A DNA stretch of 63,821 nt from an uncultured Bacteroidota bacterium (GCA_903877645.1 CAIRES010000072.1:1-63821); one strand, 5' to 3'. Shown: positions 34,506 through 44,070, numbered from the stretch's first letter. Numbers and translations are program-made. The notes: generated by a model from the letters alone, not told the origin.

Positions 34506-35861
34506 ATGGGTGTAAAAGTATTATTAGACAACGATCACATAGAAGGTATCCGGTACTACGATACCTACCGCAAGCATGGTGGCTACCGTGCGGCAGAAAA
34601 GGCTTTTAAAATGGCCCCTGCCGATATTGTGGAAGAGGTGAAGAAAAGCGGCTTGCGCGGCCGTGGTGGTGCGGGTTTCCCTACAGGTATGAAGTGGAGC
34701 TTCCTGGCCAAGCCGGAAGGCGTGCCGCGCCACCTGGTGTGCAATGCAGATGAGTCGGAGCCGGGTACATTTAAGGATCGCTACCTGATGGAGTTCCATC
34801 CGCACCTGTTCATAGAAGGGTTGCTCATCAGCAGCTTTGCGCTGGGCAGCAATACTACTTACGTTTACATACGTGGCGAGTATGCCTGGATACCTGATAT
34901 ACTGGAGCAAGCGATAACTGAGGCAAAAAACAATGGCTGGCTGGGTAAGAATATACAGGGTACAGGGTTTGATTGCGAGATATATGTACATCGCGGTGCA
35001 GGCGCATACATATGCGGCGAAGAAACCGCATTGATAGAATCACTTGAAGGCAAGCGTGGCAACCCGCGCATGAAGCCGCCATTCCCTGCCATACAGGGTG
35101 TGTGGATGCGCCCTACCGTGGTGAACAATGTGGAGACCATAGCGGCAGTAGTGCCGATCATCAATATGGGTGGCGATGAATATGCCAAGATAGGTATGGG
35201 CAAATCTACCGGTACCAAGCTGCTCTCTGTTTGCGGCAACGTGAATAAACCCGGTGTTTACGAAATAGATATGACGATCTCCGTTGAGGAGTTCATATAC
35301 AGTGATGAATATTGTGGTGGCATACCCAAGGGCAAGCGCCTGAAGGCCTGCATACCCGGTGGGTCATCAGTACCGATCATACCGGCAAACCTGCTGCTGA
35401 AAACAGCGAAAGGCGAAACACGTATGATGAACTACGAAAGCCTGAGTGATGGTGGTTTTGCATCCGGGTCCATGATGGGCTCAGGTGGATTCATCGTGCT
35501 GGACGAAGACCAGTGTGTGGTGCGCCATACCATGACGCTTGCCCGCTTTTACAACCATGAAAGCTGCGGCCAGTGCAGCCCGTGCCGCGAAGGTACCGGC
35601 TGGATGTACAAGATACTGAAGAACATAGAATACGGAAAAGGCAAGATGAGCGATATAGACCTGCTTTGGGATATACAGCGCCGCATAGAAGGCAACACCA
35701 TATGCCCGCTGGGTGATGCTGCTGCGTGGCCGGTGGCTGCAGCCATACGCCACTTCCGCGATGAGTTTGAATGGCACATACTTAACCCCGATGAATCGCA
35801 GCGCAGGAATTTCGGACTGGCACATTATGCCGACCCGATACATATACCTGCAAGCGCATAA
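34506..35861 (+). CDS. nuoF: NADH-quinone oxidoreductase subunit F
   Basis: 451 residues from the ATG at 34506 (an in-frame TTG 13 codons earlier overlaps the repeat and is rejected). KKSGLRGRGGAGFPTGMKW is the NADH-binding glycine loop; ICGEETALIESLEGKRGNPR is the FMN site; SCGQCSPCREG and NTICPLGDAA hold the N3 cluster Cys. Oxidises NADH and reduces FMN. Confidence 0.95.
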   Translation: MGVKVLLDNDHIEGIRYYDTYRKHGGYRAAEKAFKMAPADIVEEVKKSGLRGRGGAGFPTGMKWSFLAKPEGVPRHLVCNADESEPGTFKDRYLMEFHPHLFIEGLLISSFALGSNTTYVYIRGEYAWIPDILEQAITEAKNNGWLGKNIQGTGFDCEIYVHRGAGAYICGEETALIESLEGKRGNPRMKPPFPAIQGVWMRPTVVNNVETIAAVVPIINMGGDEYAKIGMGKSTGTKLLSVCGNVNKPGVYEIDMTISVEEFIYSDEYCGGIPKGKRLKACIPGGSSVPIIPANLLLKTAKGETRMMNYESLSDGGFASGSMMGSGGFIVLDEDQCVVRHTMTLARFYNHESCGQCSPCREGTGWMYKILKNIEYGKGKMSDIDLLWDIQRRIEGNTICPLGDAAAWPVAAAIRHFRDEFEWHILNPDESQRRNFGLAHYADPIHIPASA

Positions 35862-35887
35862 TTTTTTTGATTTTTGAATGAGGATAT

Positions 35888-36979
35888 ATGTCAGAACAGG
35901 CACCAAATTTTAAAGTAACGATCGATAATATCAGCATAGAGGTGCCGGCGGGGACTACTATCCTTAATGCCGCGCGCATGATAGGTGGTGAGGTGACGCC
36001 GCCTGCTATGTGCTACTACAGCAAACTGAAGGATAGCGGTGGCAAATGCCGTACCTGTCTGGTAGAGGTGAGCAAAGGCTCAGAAAAAGACCCGCGCCCA
36101 ATGCCCAAGCTGATGGCCAGTTGCCGTACTACGGTGATGGATGGTATGGAGGTAAAGAATATTACATCAGAAAAAGTGGTAGATGCCCGTAAGGGTGTTG
36201 TAGAGTTTTTATTGCTGAATCACCCGCTCGATTGCCCGGTATGTGATCAGGCCGGGGAGTGCGACCTGCAAAACCTGAGCTACGAGCATGGCTCGGAAGC
36301 TACCCGTTACGAATTTAAGCGCCGCACATTTGAGAAAGAGGATATAGGTCCATACATATCATTGCACATGACGCGTTGCATTATGTGTTTCCGTTGTGTA
36401 TATACGGCCGACCAACTTACTGATAAGCGCGAACATGGCATACTGGAAAGAGGCGATCATGCGCAGATAAGCACTATGCTGAATAAGGCGCTCGACCATG
36501 ATTTTATAGGCAATGTAATAGATGTGTGCCCTGTGGGTGCGCTTACCGATAAGACATTCCGGTTCAAAAACCGTGTGTGGTTCACCAAGCCGGTGGATGC
36601 ACACCGCGATTGTAAGCACGAAAAATGCAATGGCAAGGTACGCCTGTGGATGCGAGGCGAGGAGGTTTTCCGTGTTACTGCACGCAAAGACCAGTTTGGC
36701 GAGGTAGAGGAATTCATCTGTAACGAGTGCCGTTTTGATAAAAAAGAAACAAAAGATTGGGTGATAGAAGGCCCTTCTTTGATACAGCGCAGCAGTGTAA
36801 TATCGCAAGGGCACTATGTAGGTACAAAGAAAACACCTATACTCATCAATACAGTGATCGGTAAAGAGCCGAAGCATTTGCTTGACATTCATAGTATTAG
36901 TGATGTGAACAGGCCTGAGATCGATCTTTCTAAAATAGAGGGACCGGCTCATTCGGATGATTTTAAAGTGAGCAAATAG
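35888..36979 (+). CDS. nuoG: NADH-quinone oxidoreductase subunit G, short form
   Basis: 363 residues. N-terminal 2Fe-2S ferredoxin domain (MCYYSKLKDSGGKCRTCLVE, region 37-58), His/Cys cluster (LDCPVCDQAGECDL) and a 4Fe-4S region (TRCIMCFRCVY; VCPVGALTDK). The long molybdopterin-like C-terminal domain of E. coli NuoG (about 900 residues in all) is absent, as in many other Bacteroidota. The stop codon TAG is immediately followed by the hicA ATG. Confidence 0.9.
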   Translation: MSEQAPNFKVTIDNISIEVPAGTTILNAARMIGGEVTPPAMCYYSKLKDSGGKCRTCLVEVSKGSEKDPRPMPKLMASCRTTVMDGMEVKNITSEKVVDARKGVVEFLLLNHPLDCPVCDQAGECDLQNLSYEHGSEATRYEFKRRTFEKEDIGPYISLHMTRCIMCFRCVYTADQLTDKREHGILERGDHAQISTMLNKALDHDFIGNVIDVCPVGALTDKTFRFKNRVWFTKPVDAHRDCKHEKCNGKVRLWMRGEEVFRVTARKDQFGEVEEFICNECRFDKKETKDWVIEGPSLIQRSSVISQGHYVGTKKTPILINTVIGKEPKHLLDIHSISDVNRPEIDLSKIEGPAHSDDFKVSK

Positions 36980-37240
36980 ATGAGCAAAAAAGAAAAACTC
37001 ATTCTAAAGTTATTATCTGGAAATGCAGATGCAAATTTTGATATTGATGATCTCGTGAGAATTTTGATTTGGCTTGAATTTAGTGAAAGGCAGACAGGCG
37101 GGAGCCATAGGATATTTTCAAAGAATGGGATTGAAGGTATTATCAATCTACAGAAAACAAATGATGGGAAAGCAAAAACTTATCAGGTAAAGCAAGTGCG
37201 TGATTTTTTGGTGAATAATAAATTGGTGAGCGATGAATAA
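36980..37240 (+). CDS. hicA: HicA-like mRNA interferase toxin
   Basis: 86 residues. TGGSHRIFSKNG (39-50) contains the catalytic His43 of the HicA double-stranded RNA-binding fold, and KAKTYQVKQVRDFLV is the matching C-terminal helix. HicA cleaves mRNA unless bound by HicB. The start directly abuts the nuoG stop and the gene overlaps hicB by 8 nt, so it lies inside the nuo transcript. Toxin-first order is normal for hic. Confidence 0.85.
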   Translation: MSKKEKLILKLLSGNADANFDIDDLVRILIWLEFSERQTGGSHRIFSKNGIEGIINLQKTNDGKAKTYQVKQVRDFLVNNKLVSDE

Positions 37241-37442
37241 ATATGAAGTAATTATTTTTTGGAGCCATATAGATAAGGTATTTGTTGCTGAAATACCGGA
37301 GTTAAAAGGATGTGTTGCCCATGGTGATTCGCAGGACGAAGCTTTAAAGGAGGTAAATACGGTGGCAGAAGAATGGTTAGTAATTGCAAAAGAGAACGGA
37401 TGGCAAATACCAGAACCTAAAGGGAGGTTGCTTTATGCGTAA
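37233..37442 (+). CDS. hicB: HicB-like antitoxin
   Basis: 69 residues: the partial RNase H-like HicB fold, with FVAEIPELKGCVAHGDSQDE (16-35) as signature and ALKEVNTVAEEWLVIAKENG after it. Unlike larger HicB proteins it has no evident DNA-binding domain, so autoregulation is doubtful. Overlaps hicA by 8 nt; nuoH follows after 110 nt with its own -7 element. Confidence 0.85.
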   Translation: MNKYEVIIFWSHIDKVFVAEIPELKGCVAHGDSQDEALKEVNTVAEEWLVIAKENGWQIPEPKGRLLYA

Positions 37443-37537
37443 TATGCTAATTATATGGTATTAATAAACTGAGATGTAAAAGCAAGAATTCGGGTAATAA
37501 ACCTTGATTTAAACGATATTTTTTAACTAACTAAAAC

Positions 37538-37545
37538 TACTTTTG
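37538..37545 (+). promoter_or_regulatory. -7 element TACTTTTG in front of nuoH
   Basis: A TAnnTTTG match only 7 nt before the nuoH ATG, after the hicAB insert. It could restart transcription of the downstream nuo genes, giving an almost leaderless message. No good -33 element is found at 19 nt. Confidence 0.4.
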
Positions 37546-37552
37546 CGCCACT

Positions 37553-38626
37553 ATGCTGTTACTGCAAATTGACACAGCGCTGATAATTGAAAAACTGATC
37601 CTCATTTCAGTGATACTGATGGGGTCGTTGGGCGTTGCTATGTATGCCACCTGGGGCGAACGTAAAGTTGCCGCAGTGATGCAAGACCGTATTGGCCCTA
37701 ACCGTGCAGGCCCGTTTGGCTTGCTTCAACCATTGGCTGACGGCTTAAAACTGTTCTTTAAAGAAGAGATCATCCCCGATCGTTCTACACGGTTTATATT
37801 TATACTTGGCCCTTGCCTGGCTATGCTCACTGCTTGTATGACCAGCGCTGTAGTACCATGGGGGCCTGATTATACTACTGCCAGTGGCCATGTTGTGTCG
37901 TTCCAGGTGGCCGATATTAACATCGGTATCCTGTTTGTTTTCGGTGTAGTAAGTCTTGGTGTATATGGTGTAATGCTTGGTGGTTGGGCTTCCAATAATA
38001 AATTCTCTTTGCTCAGTAGTATCCGTGCCGCATCACAGGCCATATCATATGAGTTGGCGATGGGTATCAGCCTGATCGCATTACTCATGATGACCGGTTC
38101 CCTTAGCCTTCGCGAGATCGTATCGCAGCAACATGGCTTTTGGAACGATGGCTATTTTTCCTGGAATTTCTTCAAGCAGCCTGTTGCATTCGTTATTTTC
38201 CTCACCTGTGCTTTTGCCGAACTGAACCGCGCACCGTTTGACCTGCCGGAGTGTGAAAGCGAGCTGAACATGGGATACCACCAGGAGTATTCTTCTATGA
38301 AACTGGGTTTTTACCTGTTTGCCGAGTATATTAATATGTTCGTAAGTTCTGCGATCATTGTTACCTTATTCTTCGGTGGTTATAACTTCCCGTACATGGA
38401 TTGGGTGGCGGGACACGTGAATCCGTTGTTGTTTAGCATCATTTGTATCATGATCCTGTTGGGTAAAGTTGTGGGAATGATATTATTTTTCATGTTCATT
38501 CGCTGGACGTTGCCCCGATTCCGGTACGATCAGCTCATGAAACTGGGGTGGAGGTCATTGATACCGTTGGCACTGGTGAATATGTTGGTGACAGGGATAG
38601 TGATATTGTGGTTTACTAAAAAGTAA
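37553..38626 (+). CDS. nuoH: NADH-quinone oxidoreductase subunit H
   Basis: 357 residues, eight or more membrane helices. GERKVAAVMQDRIGPNRAGPFG (32-53 region) and AELNRAPFDLPECESELNMGY are family signatures, with charged residues lining the quinone channel. Links the membrane and peripheral arms. It is preceded by hicAB and followed at 8 nt by mntA rather than nuoI. Confidence 0.95.
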   Translation: MLLLQIDTALIIEKLILISVILMGSLGVAMYATWGERKVAAVMQDRIGPNRAGPFGLLQPLADGLKLFFKEEIIPDRSTRFIFILGPCLAMLTACMTSAVVPWGPDYTTASGHVVSFQVADINIGILFVFGVVSLGVYGVMLGGWASNNKFSLLSSIRAASQAISYELAMGISLIALLMMTGSLSLREIVSQQHGFWNDGYFSWNFFKQPVAFVIFLTCAFAELNRAPFDLPECESELNMGYHQEYSSMKLGFYLFAEYINMFVSSAIIVTLFFGGYNFPYMDWVAGHVNPLLFSIICIMILLGKVVGMILFFMFIRWTLPRFRYDQLMKLGWRSLIPLALVNMLVTGIVILWFTKK

Positions 38627-38634
38627 AAGTAATA

Positions 38635-38934
38635 ATGCTGACCGTGCAACAAATAAAGGATACTGTTACTGCTTATTTTAAGGATAAGCCGGTGAAGAGT
38701 GTGTATTTGTTTGGGTCATATGCCAGGGGTAGTGCAAGTGAAGAAAGTGATATAGACTTGATGGTTGAGTACGATGATAGTAAAAAAAGATTGTCTTTAT
38801 TTGATATATTGAGATTTAAGACCGGACTGGAAGAGAGATTTGGGAAGAATGTGGAATTAGTAGAAGAAGAAATGGTTTATAACGGGTTTAAAAGTTTTAT
38901 ACAGTCCGATAAACTACAGATTTTTTCAGCGTAA
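38635..38934 (+). CDS. mntA: MNT-type nucleotidyltransferase (antitoxin)
   Basis: 99 residues, minimal Pol-beta fold. GSYARG (27-32) and SDIDLMVE (38-45) are the nucleotide/metal-binding motif. In the MntA-HepT type of toxin-antitoxin system this enzyme transfers AMP to a Tyr of HepT and so neutralises it. Starts 8 nt after the nuoH stop and overlaps hepT by one base. Confidence 0.85.
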   Translation: MLTVQQIKDTVTAYFKDKPVKSVYLFGSYARGSASEESDIDLMVEYDDSKKRLSLFDILRFKTGLEERFGKNVELVEEEMVYNGFKSFIQSDKLQIFSA

Positions 38935-39296
38935 TGAAATCAGACATTCAACTGCTTAATTATATTTCAGAACAAATTACTATTCTTGAAGAATATGTAG
39001 AAGGAGTAAGTGAAGATGAGTTTTTAAGGAATGCAATATTGAAAGATGCTTGCCTGATGAAACTTTTGGTTATCGGAGAATACTCAGACAAAGTAACCGA
39101 TGACCATAAAAAGAGATTTAGTGAAGTTGAATGGCAATTGCTGAAGGCCGCACGTAATTATTACGCTCATGCCTACGGTGGAGTAAACTGGAGGAGGGTT
39201 TGGGAAACTCTATACCAGGATATACCAAAATTGAAAGAAAGAATAGAACACATTATAGCGATACTGGAAAAAGAGAATAATGGAAAAACTAACTAA
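38934..39296 (+). CDS. hepT: HepT-like (DUF86) ribonuclease toxin
   Basis: 120 residues, all helical. RNYYAHAY (74-81) fits the RX4-6HXY HEPN ribonuclease motif exactly (R74, H79, Y81), so the toxin looks catalytically intact; Y81 is the expected AMP-acceptor type residue. Overlaps the nuoI start by 17 nt, so its translation is physically coupled with a core complex I gene. Confidence 0.85.
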   Translation: MKSDIQLLNYISEQITILEEYVEGVSEDEFLRNAILKDACLMKLLVIGEYSDKVTDDHKKRFSEVEWQLLKAARNYYAHAYGGVNWRRVWETLYQDIPKLKERIEHIIAILEKENNGKTN

Positions 39297-39789
39297 CAGA
39301 GCGTTGCAGATAGACCGTAGCCCCATGACATTCGGGGAGCGCATCTACTTGCCCTCTATTGCCAAGGGGTTGAGTATCACCCTGAGCCATATATTCAAGA
39401 AGCCTGCTACTACCAGCTATCCTGAAGAGAAGCGCCCGTTCAGCCCGGTTTTCCGTGGCTTGCACATCCTCAACAGGGATGAAGAAGGCGCAGAGCGCTG
39501 CACGGCCTGCGGCCTGTGTGCGCTGGCTTGTCCGGCAGAGGCCATCACTATGGAGGCTGCTGAACGCAAGCCAGGAGAGGAACACCTGTATCGCGAAGAG
39601 AAGTATGCTGCCAAATATGAGATCAATATGCTGCGCTGTATCTTCTGTGGTTATTGCGAAGAAGCCTGCCCCAAGGATGCTGTATATCTTACAGAGACAA
39701 TAATGCCGGCCAACTATAACCGTGAAAGCTTTATCTATAAAAAAGAAGATCTGCTGATCCCTAACCCGAAAAAACAGGAAAGTAAATAA
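39280..39789 (+). CDS. nuoI: NADH-quinone oxidoreductase subunit I
   Basis: 169 residues. Two 4Fe-4S motifs, CTACGLCALACP (68-79 region) and CIFCGYCEEACP (113-124 region), carry clusters N6a and N6b. The ATG at 39280 starts inside the hepT end; the N-terminal LTNRALQIDRSPMTFGERIYL fits Bacteroidota NuoI, so this start is preferred over the next Met. The stop abuts nuoJ. Confidence 0.95.
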   Translation: MEKLTNRALQIDRSPMTFGERIYLPSIAKGLSITLSHIFKKPATTSYPEEKRPFSPVFRGLHILNRDEEGAERCTACGLCALACPAEAITMEAAERKPGEEHLYREEKYAAKYEINMLRCIFCGYCEEACPKDAVYLTETIMPANYNRESFIYKKEDLLIPNPKKQESK

Positions 39790-40320
39790 ATGGACATCTA
39801 CGATATATTATTTTGGGTATTGTCGGCCATCGCGGTAAGCTGTGCCCTCGGTGTCATACTTAGCCGCAACCCGGTGAATAGTGTGATGTTCCTGATACTT
39901 ACCTTCTTTGCTATTTCAGGCCACTATATTTTAATGAATGCCCAGTTCCTGGCCATTGTCAATGTCATTGTATATGCGGGAGCTATCATGGTACTTTTCC
40001 TGTTCGTCATCATGCTGATGAATCTGAACGCTGATGTAGAACCGCAAAAAGGGCAATTGGTGCAACTGGCGGGTGTCATTTCCGGCGGTGTATTGTTTCT
40101 TGTGGTGCTGGCGGGTATAAAGTCGGCAAGGCCCGTCACAATTGATAAGGCCGCGAGCGATATAGGCCTCATCACTAATCTCGGTAAGGTGCTGTTCACA
40201 AAGTATGTATTGCCGTTCGAGATCAGCAGTGTGCTGTTCCTGAGCGCGATGATAGGTGCGATAGTGATCGGTAAGAAAGAAGATGCAAAGCCGATAGCCC
40301 CCAGGGACGAAGAGTTATAA
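39790..40320 (+). CDS. nuoJ: NADH-quinone oxidoreductase subunit J
   Basis: 176 residues, five membrane helices; AIVNVIVYAGAIMVLFLFVIM (53-74) is the family signature with its pi-bulge helix. Membrane arm subunit near NuoK and NuoA. Starts at the base after the nuoI stop. Confidence 0.95.
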   Translation: MDIYDILFWVLSAIAVSCALGVILSRNPVNSVMFLILTFFAISGHYILMNAQFLAIVNVIVYAGAIMVLFLFVIMLMNLNADVEPQKGQLVQLAGVISGGVLFLVVLAGIKSARPVTIDKAASDIGLITNLGKVLFTKYVLPFEISSVLFLSAMIGAIVIGKKEDAKPIAPRDEEL

Positions 40321-40363
40321 AACATTATTAACAAAGAAAATAAGCCCACACGGGCCATAATAT

Positions 40364-40669
40364 ATGCCGGTTAACTCAACACATTATTTGTTTCTCAGCC
40401 TCCTGTTATTCTCTATCGGGATAATGGGGGCATTGATGCGCCGCAATGCCATCATCATATTTATGTGCATAGAGCTGATGCTCAATGCCGTGAACCTGCT
40501 GCTCGTTGCTTTCTCCAAAATATATGGTGATGCTGATGCTCAGTTATTTGTATTTTTTATTATGGTGGTGGCAGCGGCAGAGGTAGCTGTGGGCCTTGCT
40601 ATAATAGTGATGATGTACCGCAAAGTACATTCCGTGGATATTAATATTTTAAACAGACTGAAACACTAA
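40364..40669 (+). CDS. nuoK: NADH-quinone oxidoreductase subunit K
   Basis: 101 residues, three helices. IFMCIELMLNAVNLLL (36-51) has the conserved membrane Glu of the proton path; AAAEVAVGLAIIVMMYR holds the second Glu. A 43-nt gap before it contains a short GCCC/GGGC hairpin. Confidence 0.95.
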   Translation: MPVNSTHYLFLSLLLFSIGIMGALMRRNAIIIFMCIELMLNAVNLLLVAFSKIYGDADAQLFVFFIMVVAAAEVAVGLAIIVMMYRKVHSVDINILNRLKH

Positions 40670-40679
40670 ACATATTTTA

Positions 40680-42578
40680 ATGGGAAATTTTTCTCAACTC
40701 GTTTACTTAGTGCCTTTATTTCCGTTGATCGGTTTCCTGATCAATGGGTTGTTTTGGAAAAGAATGCCAAAGGCCCTTGGGGGCATCATTGGCAGCGTGG
40801 CTATACTGGCATCTTTTTGTGTGGCCCTGGGCATTTTCTTCGAGGTGAAGAGCCCTGATTTTCATGGCCCTGTTATTGTTACCCTGTTTGATTTCATACA
40901 ATCAGGCAAGCTGAATGTGCCTTTTGCCTTCCAGGTGGATGCGCTTTCTTCGCTCTTCCTGCTCATTATCACCGGCATCGGCTTCCTCATTCATGTGTAC
41001 TCTACCTCGTATATGCACGATGATGAGGGTATGGTCAAGTATTTTGCCTACCTCAACCTTTTTGTTTTTTCCATGTTGTTGCTGGTGCTTGGCGCCAATT
41101 ACCTCATTATGTTCATAGGCTGGGAAGGTGTGGGCCTGTGCTCTTACCTGCTCATCGGTTTCTGGTTCAAAGACAAAGAGAACACAGATGCTGCAAAAAA
41201 AGCATTTGTGATGAACCGCATTGGCGACCTGGGCTTCCTGGTGGGTATGCTGCTCATCCTGTTTAGTTTTGGTACACTCTCTTACCAGGAGTTCTTCGGC
41301 CAGTTGCATAACGGAGGTACAATTGTTCCGGCATCTACCTACAACTGGATCGCCTTATGCCTCTTTATCGGGGCTACCGGCAAGAGCGCTCAAATACCCT
41401 TGTACACCTGGCTGCCCGATGCGATGGCAGGCCCTACCCCGGTATCCGCCCTCATACATGCGGCAACAATGGTTACGGCAGGCATCTATATGATAGCTCG
41501 TAGTGGTGCATTATATAGCCTGGCACCCATGATATTGCATGTGGTGGCTATAATTGGCCTCGCTACTGCTGTACTTGCGGCCACTATTGCTTGCAGACAG
41601 TATGATATTAAGAAGGTATTGGCCTACTCTACGGTGAGCCAGTTAGGCTTTATGTTCCTGGCATTAGGTACCGGTGCTTACACTACCGCGGTATTCCATG
41701 TAATGACGCATGCGTTCTTCAAAGCACTTTTATTCCTTGGTTCAGGCAGTGTGATACACGCCATGGGTGGCGAGCAGGACATCCGGAAGATGGGTGGCCT
41801 GGGCAAGCATATGCGCATTACGCAGATCACCTTCCTTATTGGTTGCCTGGCCATATCGGGCATACCGGGCTTCTCCGGTTTCTTCTCCAAAGATGCGATA
41901 CTGGCCGATGCCTTCAGCAGCAACCCTGTATTATACTATCTTGGTGCGGCAGCGGCTATGATGACAGCATTCTATATGTTCCGGTTGTACTTTCTCACAT
42001 TTGGCGGCAGCTTTCGCGGTACAGAGCACCAGCACCATCATCTGCACGAAAGCCCTGCGGCAATGACCATACCATTGGTGGTACTGGCTATACTCTCTAT
42101 TGTAGGTGGCTATGTGGGCCTGCCCGAAGTAATGAGTGAGCATAATGCTATAGCCTCGTTCCTGGCTCCGGTGGTTACTAATTTTGGGGAGCATCATCTT
42201 TCTACCAGCTTAGAATGGACCTTGATGGCAGTGTCAGTATCAGTATCTGTTATTGCGATAATAATGGCCTATACTGCAAACCGCAAGCCCAACTTTGTAC
42301 CAAGTACCGGCATTGCCAAATTGCTGGAGAACAAATGGTATGTTGATGAGTTGTATGATGCGATCATTGTAAAGCCTATCAATGGATTATCTAACTTACT
42401 GGATAAATATACCGAAAGAAGAGGTATTGATGGAGTCGTGAACGGCGTTGGCAAAACTGTAAGATGGGGTAGTGACCGGCTTAGATTATTGCAAAGCGGC
42501 CAGGTAGGCTTTTACATATTTATTATGGTGCTGGGCATTGTTGTACTGTTTTCATTAAGTTTTTTCTGGATAAAATAA
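40680..42578 (+). CDS. nuoL: NADH-quinone oxidoreductase subunit L
   Basis: 632 residues, antiporter-like subunit with about 16 membrane helices. FIGWEGVGLCSYLLIGFWF (144-162 region) carries the key Glu; TGKSAQIPLYTWLPDAMAGP holds the lysine of the pump site; the C-terminal amphipathic lateral helix (about 540-600) precedes the last transmembrane segment. A GTGTTG/CAACAC hairpin lies in the gap after it. Confidence 0.95.
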   Translation: MGNFSQLVYLVPLFPLIGFLINGLFWKRMPKALGGIIGSVAILASFCVALGIFFEVKSPDFHGPVIVTLFDFIQSGKLNVPFAFQVDALSSLFLLIITGIGFLIHVYSTSYMHDDEGMVKYFAYLNLFVFSMLLLVLGANYLIMFIGWEGVGLCSYLLIGFWFKDKENTDAAKKAFVMNRIGDLGFLVGMLLILFSFGTLSYQEFFGQLHNGGTIVPASTYNWIALCLFIGATGKSAQIPLYTWLPDAMAGPTPVSALIHAATMVTAGIYMIARSGALYSLAPMILHVVAIIGLATAVLAATIACRQYDIKKVLAYSTVSQLGFMFLALGTGAYTTAVFHVMTHAFFKALLFLGSGSVIHAMGGEQDIRKMGGLGKHMRITQITFLIGCLAISGIPGFSGFFSKDAILADAFSSNPVLYYLGAAAAMMTAFYMFRLYFLTFGGSFRGTEHQHHHLHESPAAMTIPLVVLAILSIVGGYVGLPEVMSEHNAIASFLAPVVTNFGEHHLSTSLEWTLMAVSVSVSVIAIIMAYTANRKPNFVPSTGIAKLLENKWYVDELYDAIIVKPINGLSNLLDKYTERRGIDGVVNGVGKTVRWGSDRLRLLQSGQVGFYIFIMVLGIVVLFSLSFFWIK

Positions 42579-42631
42579 AAAGTAGTGTTGGGGGTATATC
42601 CTGCAACACGAATTAATATTGCTTTAGAGTT

Positions 42632-44065
42632 ATGATTTTAATACTGCTTATTCTCATACCATTGTTATCCGGCATCCTTTCCTTTGCTGTAAAGGGAGAG
42701 GGGGCTAAAGCGCTTGCGCTCATCAGTTCTATGCTTACCCTGGCAGTGTCGGCTTATGTCAGCGGTGCTAATTATACAGCGCCTATCGCATATTCACATG
42801 ATTGGATCCATGTACTCGGCAGCCAGTTCAGCCTGATGGGAGATGGTATGAGCAGTATGCTTTGCCTGCTCACTGGCATTGTGGTGCTGGTGGTGATGAT
42901 CGTAAATGTGAACAAGGATGTAGAAAAGCCGGGAGCGTTTTATGGTTTCCTGCTGCTGTCGCAGGCAGGCCTTATGGGCGTTTTTCTTGCTTACGATGCG
43001 TTGGTGTTCTATATGTTTTGGGAACTTGCTCTTATACCTGTTTACTTCCTTTGCTCTAAATGGGGTGGTGAAAAACGTATTCCTGTTACTTTTAAGTTCT
43101 TCATCTACACCTTCGTGGGCAGCCTCATGATGCTGGCAGGCCTCATATACCTGTCTATGCAAACACAGGGGATGAGCAGCTATTCGTGGAATGACATTGT
43201 AAGGGCAGGTTCTTCCTTATCTCCCGATAAGCAGGTCTGGTTGTTCTGCTTGATATTTATAGCATTTGCCATTAAAATGCCCATATTCCCGTTTCATACC
43301 TGGCAGCCCGATATTTATGAGCAATCTCCAACCCCTGTTACCATCATACTCAGTGCGCTGATGGTGAAGATGGGGCTATTTGCAATATTGCGTTGGCTGC
43401 TGCCGGTCTTACCTGCGGGTGTTGCTTATTGGTCTGATACTGTAGTGATACTTTCAGTAATTGGTATCGTTTATGCATCTTGTATAGCTATTGTGCAAAC
43501 CGACCTGAAAAGGCTGGTGGCCTATTCGTCTATTGCGCATATGGGTCTTATGTGTGCCGTTGCGTTCGGCCATTCCAATGTTGGGATGCATGGTGTCATG
43601 GTGCAGATGTTCAATCATGGTATCAACATCACCGGTATGTGGCTGATGGTGAGCATGATCGAAAACCGTTGGGGAACCCGTGATATGACCAAACTGGGCG
43701 GCATGGCTACTGCTGCGCCTCAAATGGCCATAGCATTAGTGATCATATCACTGGCTAATATTGCGTTACCTCTTACTAATGGTTTCATTGGTGAATTTAT
43801 GTTGTACAATGGCTTGTTCAACGGAAGCGGTATTTTGATTATGGCAGTGGCGGGCCTAGGCATTATATTGGGCGCAGTTTATACGCTCAATATGATTCAG
43901 AAAGCTGCGTATGGACAGGTAACTGCTATGGCGATCAAAAAAGACCTGAGTATGAACGAATATCTTGGTGTAGGGATCATTATTATATTGATCCTTTTCC
44001 TGGGTGTGTATCCAAAACCGCTTTTGGATCTTACGGCAGGTATAGCATCAATGATAGTAAGGTAA
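42632..44065 (+). CDS. nuoM: NADH-quinone oxidoreductase subunit M
   Basis: 477 residues, antiporter-like with about 14 helices. MFWELALIPVYFLCSKWGG has the conserved Glu; AIKMPIFPFHTWQPDIYEQSP has the Lys of the pump site. Proton-pumping membrane arm. Confidence 0.95.
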   Translation: MILILLILIPLLSGILSFAVKGEGAKALALISSMLTLAVSAYVSGANYTAPIAYSHDWIHVLGSQFSLMGDGMSSMLCLLTGIVVLVVMIVNVNKDVEKPGAFYGFLLLSQAGLMGVFLAYDALVFYMFWELALIPVYFLCSKWGGEKRIPVTFKFFIYTFVGSLMMLAGLIYLSMQTQGMSSYSWNDIVRAGSSLSPDKQVWLFCLIFIAFAIKMPIFPFHTWQPDIYEQSPTPVTIILSALMVKMGLFAILRWLLPVLPAGVAYWSDTVVILSVIGIVYASCIAIVQTDLKRLVAYSSIAHMGLMCAVAFGHSNVGMHGVMVQMFNHGINITGMWLMVSMIENRWGTRDMTKLGGMATAAPQMAIALVIISLANIALPLTNGFIGEFMLYNGLFNGSGILIMAVAGLGIILGAVYTLNMIQKAAYGQVTAMAIKKDLSMNEYLGVGIIIILILFLGVYPKPLLDLTAGIASMIVR

Positions 44066-44070
44066 TTTGG

